The notes under the pieces were generated by a model. The model was given only the letters and a program-made list of their open reading frames with translations. It made no database searches and was not told the origin of the DNA. DNA of 64,000 nucleotides from Cellulomonas fulva. Its GTDB lineage: Bacteria > Actinomycetota > Actinomycetes > Actinomycetales > Cellulomonadaceae. Location of the stretch: positions 1,550,001 through 1,614,000 of the forward strand of contig NZ_JAHBOH010000001.1 of NCBI RefSeq assembly GCF_018531375.1. The letters run 5' to 3'. This document shows positions 60,980 through 64,000 of the stretch, piece by piece. The position numbers were made by a program, and so were the translations under genes. Every line of letters begins with the position of its first letter. The stretch's first letter is position 1.

Positions 60980-61386
60980 CGCTGCACACCCTCCTTGACC
61001 GCCGCGACGTCCTGCTGCACGTTCTCGATCGCGCGCGCGGGCGTCGGCGGGTTGCCCTTCTTCAGACTCTTCAGCCCCAGCAGGGCCAGCACCAGCACGA
61101 CGAGCAGCAGGACCACGGTGACGATCAGCGCCGCGAGCCACAGGTCGAGCCACAGGTCGAGCACGATGATCGCCGTCGCGATCAGCGCTGCCAGCAGGTA
61201 CAGCGCCAGGAGCCCGGCGACGGCCAGCAGCCCGGCCCCCGCTCCCACCAGCTTCAGCCGCCCCGTCACCTCGGCCTTCGCCAGGTCGATCTCGGCCCGG
61301 ACCAGTCGCGAGGTCTGCTCGCTCAGGTCGCTGACGAGCTGGCCGAGAGAGCGTTCGGGGTTCGGCGGTGCCGTGTGCGTCGTCAT
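60976..61386 (-). CDS. phage-holin-family (Actinobacterial holin-X) membrane protein
   Basis: A 136-residue protein. The N-terminal SLGQLVSDLSEQTSRLVRAE and IDLAKAEVTGRLKLVGAGAG are the signature of PF07332-type proteins. Two hydrophobic helices (about 45-75 and 80-107) follow. Despite the name, it is chromosomal and probably a membrane-stress or scaffold protein. Confidence 0.88.
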   Translation of the reverse strand: MTTHTAPPNPERSLGQLVSDLSEQTSRLVRAEIDLAKAEVTGRLKLVGAGAGLLAVAGLLALYLLAALIATAIIVLDLWLDLWLAALIVTVVLLLVVLVLALLGLKSLKKGNPPTPARAIENVQQDVAAVKEGVQR

Positions 61387-61512
61387 CGTCCTGCCTCTCG
61401 TCGTGCCCGGCGGGCGTCGCGCCGCCTTGAGCCACCAGTGTGCTGGTCAGCGGCGCATGCCGCGAGGGGACGCCGCCGCGGGTGGGGCGGCGCGGCCGGC
61501 CGGGGCGGGTGC

Positions 61513-61947
61513 TCAGTCGGCCCAGGGATGGACCTGCTCGCCCGCGGGGTGCGTCGGCTCGGTGACGCGGACCACCACGCGCGGCGTGCGCGGCAGGTGA
61601 CGACGACCCCACGCGGCGAACCCCGAGGCGACCAGCACCAGGGCGGCGCCGACGAGCAGCGCGGCGAGCCACGGCTCGAGCGCGTACGCGAGCCCCAGCA
61701 CCGCCGCGGTGACGAACAGTGCGGCCCCGAAGAACGTGAGCAGCGCCGCCACCCCGAAGGCGATGGCCGAGGGGCGCACCTCGACGGCCCGTGCGCGCAC
61801 GCTCGCGCCGACCGCGTCGATCTCGGCCTGGATGGACGCGCGCACGCGGTCCTCGGCCTGGCCCAGCTTCTCGCGGGCGCGCTCGGCGATCGGGTCGGTG
61901 AACCGGTCGAGGAAACGGCGGCGCTCGGGGGCAGGCTCGCTGGTCAC
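61513..61947 (-). CDS. holin-superfamily-like membrane protein
   Basis: A 144-residue protein. The charged N-terminal helix (RFTDPIAERAREKLGQAEDR, about 15-55) is followed by two transmembrane helices (about 62-85 and 90-112). The tail PRTPRVVVRVTEPTHPAGEQ is soluble. It resembles the previous gene in layout but lacks its N-terminal signature, so a distant DUF1469-type relation is only likely. Confidence 0.75.
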   Translation of the reverse strand: MTSEPAPERRRFLDRFTDPIAERAREKLGQAEDRVRASIQAEIDAVGASVRARAVEVRPSAIAFGVAALLTFFGAALFVTAAVLGLAYALEPWLAALLVGAALVLVASGFAAWGRRHLPRTPRVVVRVTEPTHPAGEQVHPWAD

Positions 61948-61982
61948 GGCGTCCTCCAGGGGTCGGCGGGGGTGCCGCCAGC

Positions 61983-63221
61983 CTAGTCAGCGGCGGGTGC
62001 CGCGGAGGGGGACCCTGCGGGCTCGGGCGTGGTCGGCGTGCCGCCGGTGGGGTCGGGCGCACCCTCGTCGGACGCGCCCGCCGTCTCCCGTCCGACGTAC
62101 CGCGCGAGCAGCGGGAAGACGACGACGGTGATCACCCCGCCCCCGACCAGGCACGCGGCGGTGCCCGCCTGCATCGAGCCGTCGTCGACCGCGATCTCGG
62201 TGAGCGCGACCAGGAGCGGCAGCGTCGTGGCGGTGTACAGGCCCAGCTGCACCCGGCCGCGGACGGGGAGCTCGCGGCGGTACCAGAGCAGTGCCGGGGT
62301 CGCGCGCGCGACCAGGATCATCCCGGCGAACGCGAACGGGAGCCACGGGTGCTCCACCAGGGCGTCGAGCTCGAGGCCCATGCCGGAGGAGACGAAGAAG
62401 ACCGGGATGAAGACGCCCCAGCCCACGGTGTCGAGCTTCCGCTCGAGCTCCTGGTTGTCGACCGGGGACCAGGCGCGCAGCACCATGCCGGCCAGGAACG
62501 CCCCGAGCACCGCGTCGAAGCCCATCGCGGTCGCCCAGGCCAGCAGCGCGACCAGCAGCAGGAGGGTGAACCGCATCTCGCCCTGACCGGTGCCGTCGCC
62601 CAGGGGCTTGATGACCTCTCGCAGCCGACGGAAGGTCGGCCGGCGGTGCGCGAGCGTCAGCCACACGACGCCGATCGCGAACAGCACCAGGGCCACCAGC
62701 GCGCCGACGGTCCCGCGGGTGCCGAGGAACAGCGCCATCCCGACGATCGGCAGCAGCTCGCCGACGGCGCCGTTCGCGATCGCGTGCTGCCCGAGGCGCG
62801 TGCCGGACAGGCCCTCGTCGCGCAGGATCGGCACCAGGACGCCGAGCGCGGTGGTGGTGAGCGCGATCGTGAGCGGGACCCACGCGGTGAACGGGGTGAT
62901 GCTGTCGAGCGCCGCGACCAGGGCCAGCCCGATCACGCCGGACGTCAGCCAGGACCGCGCCGCCAGGCGGCCGGTCGGCCGGCGGCCGATCCCCGGGTCG
63001 ATCTCGTACCCGGCCAGCAGGAACAGGAAGCCCATGCCCAGGTCGGCGAGCAGCTCGACGTCCGCGGGTGCGGACAGGTGCAGGACGTCGGGACCGATGA
63101 CCGCGCCGCCGACGAGCAGCACGACGACCTGGGGGAGGCGCGCCTTGGCCGGCATGGCGGCGACGACGACGAGCGCGACGGCCGAGACCAGCACGACGGG
63201 CAGCAGACGGGCGTAATCCAT
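61983..63221 (-). CDS. cation:proton antiporter (CPA2/KefB-like)
   Basis: A 412-residue membrane protein with about 12 transmembrane segments. Features include LPQVVVLLVGGAVIGPDVLHL early on, LLADLGMGFLFLLAGYEIDP, and FDAVLGAFLAGMVLRAW in the C-terminal half, all of the Na+/H+ exchanger domain. No TrkA-N regulatory domain follows; a short Gly/Pro/Ala tail ends it. AGGAGAA precedes the ATG. The transported ion cannot be told. Confidence 0.88.
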   Translation of the reverse strand: MDYARLLPVVLVSAVALVVVAAMPAKARLPQVVVLLVGGAVIGPDVLHLSAPADVELLADLGMGFLFLLAGYEIDPGIGRRPTGRLAARSWLTSGVIGLALVAALDSITPFTAWVPLTIALTTTALGVLVPILRDEGLSGTRLGQHAIANGAVGELLPIVGMALFLGTRGTVGALVALVLFAIGVVWLTLAHRRPTFRRLREVIKPLGDGTGQGEMRFTLLLLVALLAWATAMGFDAVLGAFLAGMVLRAWSPVDNQELERKLDTVGWGVFIPVFFVSSGMGLELDALVEHPWLPFAFAGMILVARATPALLWYRRELPVRGRVQLGLYTATTLPLLVALTEIAVDDGSMQAGTAACLVGGGVITVVVFPLLARYVGRETAGASDEGAPDPTGGTPTTPEPAGSPSAAPAAD

Positions 63222-63272
63222 GGCGTTCTCCTGGTGCTGTCTCCGCCAGGCGCCGGAGAGCTGCCGCCCATT

Positions 63273-63344
63273 GTGACCTGCGCCGTGACCTACGCCGGGA
63301 CCTGCGCCGGGACCTGCGCCGTGACCTACGCCGGGACGTCCGCG
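63273..63344. repeat. 12-bp tandem repeat upstream of the antiporter
   Basis: Six units of GTGACCTGCGCC / GGGACCTGCGCC / GTGACCTACGCC, lying between the antiporter start and the tRNA terminator. Confidence 0.9.
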
Positions 63345-63359
63345 GGCGCGGGAACGACG

Positions 63360-63401
63360 AAGCCCCGCCACGGGATCCTCCGAGGGACCCTGGCGGGGCT
63401 T
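63360..63401 (-). terminator. terminator of the tRNA operon
   Basis: AAGCCCCGCCA (63360-63370) and TGGCGGGGCTT (63391-63401): an 11-bp perfect stem with flanking A/T, just after tRNA-Phe. Confidence 0.85.
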
Positions 63402-63419
63402 GCGGCGTGCTTGCGGCGG

Positions 63420-63492
63420 TGGCTCCGACCGGCGTCGATCCGGTGACCTTTCGATTTTCAGTCGAACGCTCTACCAACTGAGCTACAGAGCC
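63420..63492 (-). tRNA. tRNA-Phe (GAA)
   Basis: A 73-nt cloverleaf. The acceptor strands GGCTCTG and CGGAGCC pair, and the anticodon loop CTGAAAA gives GAA. The T-arm reads ACCGG-ATCGACG-CCGGT, so position 54 is A rather than U. CCA is not encoded. Confidence 0.95.
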
Positions 63493-63549
63493 GTGGGGGA
63501 CGTGCCCCCGAACGACGATGCCGGTCACGAGTGACCGGCATGTGTCGAG

Positions 63550-63623
63550 CGACCCCGACGGGACTTGAACCCGCGACCTCCGCCGTGACAGGGCGGCGCG
63601 CTAACCAACTGCGCTACGGGGCC
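63550..63623 (-). tRNA. tRNA-Asp (GTC)
   Basis: A 74-nt cloverleaf with acceptor GGCCCCG/CGGGGTC, anticodon loop CTGTCAC (GTC), canonical T-loop TTCAAGT and discriminator G. CCA is not encoded. Confidence 0.97.
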
Positions 63624-63664
63624 TCGTGGTGAGACCTGGTACTACCTTTTCACTGCACGTGCCG

Positions 63665-63737
63665 TACCCCCAACGGGATTCGAACCCGTGCTACCGCCGT
63701 GAAAGGGCGGGGTCCTAGGCCGCTAGACGATGAGGGC
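63665..63737 (-). tRNA. tRNA-Glu (TTC)
   Basis: A 73-nt cloverleaf with anticodon loop CTTTCAC (TTC), T-loop TTCGAAT and discriminator A. It is first of the Glu-Asp-Phe operon. TATGGT (63776-63781, minus) is a possible -10. Confidence 0.97.
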
Positions 63738-63845
63738 GTCGCCCCTGACGTCGAGGCGTCGGTTGACCGTGGACAACCATACGGGCAAGGAGCCCGGATC
63801 TCCAAAGTGGCCCCCGGTGGCGCTGGTCCCGCCCGGTTTCCGGGG

Positions 63846-63851
63846 CAGGAT
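63846..63851 (+). promoter_or_regulatory. -10 hexamer of a leaderless gene
   Basis: CAGGAT ends 6 nt before the ATG at 63858. Confidence 0.45.
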
Positions 63852-63857
63852 GAGGGC

Positions 63858-64000
63858 ATGGTCGAGATGTCGCGGGCGGAGTTCGAGGACCTGGTGCGCG
63901 ACGCGCTCGACGAGATCCCCGACGAGCTCGCGCGGGTCATGGACAACGTCGTCGTGCTGGTGGAGGACGACCCGCCGCCGGGCGAGGAGGACCTGCTGGG
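63858..64000 (+). CDS. metallopeptidase family (zincin-like) protein, N-terminal part
   Basis: The 47 visible residues (MVEMSRAEFEDLVRDALDEI, then PDELARVMDNVVVLVEDDPP) match the start of the short actinobacterial zincin-like proteins (formerly DUF1025), which are about 110-130 residues. The HExxH zinc motif would lie beyond the window. The start appears leaderless. Confidence 0.8.
   Translation, partial: MVEMSRAEFEDLVRDALDEIPDELARVMDNVVVLVEDDPPPGEEDLL

Noticed and set aside
60976-61947. Prophage remnant because of holin-family names
   Set aside because: No other phage genes; such proteins are ordinary chromosomal genes in actinobacteria.

Overview
The window is very GC-rich (roughly 75%) with dense, short-gapped genes, many GTG starts and 4-bp ATGA/GTGA overlaps. 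It comes from an actinobacterium. The closest match I can recall is Cellulomonas: the protein at 55144-56517 has the CBM2 / Pro-Thr linker / GH6 layout and much of the sequence of C. fimi endoglucanase CenA. The arabinan hydrolases, the BldC-DUF3073-purM-purF-purL synteny and the tRNA-Glu/Asp/Phe trio also fit Micrococcales.

Layout. 1-2213 (minus): an alpha/beta hydrolase cut by the window edge, a GH51 arabinofuranosidase and a broken LacI-family regulator. 2297-6007: purS-purQ, a double GNAT protein, a lipid kinase and a DUF72 protein. 6118-10830: sulfur metabolism. A leaderless Cys-rich leader peptide precedes an unknown protein. A rhodanese-metZ operon sits behind a SAM-I-like riboswitch on the minus strand, and a class V aminotransferase/cysteine desulfurase sits behind a SAM-IV riboswitch on the plus strand, back to back. 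10840-13810: DUF2867/TetR divergon, pentapeptide protein, and a GNAT-P-loop kinase fusion. 13890-20615: the HtdX-FabG4-FadA2 set, with a divergent TetR and an acyl-CoA oxidase. 20732-21922: LapA and a LAxTG surface protein.

22079-44591 looks like a catabolic super-locus. It holds an SDR-TetR-quinone oxidoreductase-SDR operon, a complete Liv-type ABC importer, a phosphotransferase-ACAD-CoA ligase operon, a TetR-thioesterase / ACAD-thiolase divergon and an ADH-SDR-MaoC operon. Four of these transcription units carry the same 18-bp palindrome (ATACCGnCCGGTCGGTAT type), so I infer one TetR-controlled regulon for uptake and beta-oxidation-like breakdown of an unidentified carboxylic acid. The split kinase + ACAD + ligase set resembles the levulinate (Lva) / ACAD11 route for 4-hydroxyacids. 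An arabinan pair (GH43 minus / GH43 plus) with LacI-type operators lies inside this region (30477-34061).

44642-60569: lipoprotein, purL, glutamate dehydrogenase, a lipid-anchored GH6 enzyme with an acidic linker, RsgA, a secreted repeat protein, an SCP-like protein, a small membrane protein, CenA-like cellulase, purF, purM, DUF3073 and bldC. 60668-63221 (minus): DUF3618, two holin-like membrane proteins and a cation/proton antiporter. 63420-63737: tRNA-Phe, tRNA-Asp, tRNA-Glu (minus). 63858-end: start of a zincin-like metallopeptidase. No insertion sequence, prophage, CRISPR array or rRNA was seen. Short GC-rich tandem repeats of 9-15 bp are frequent, both between and inside genes. Several genes have a -10 hexamer placed 6-7 nt before the start codon, which suggests leaderless transcripts.
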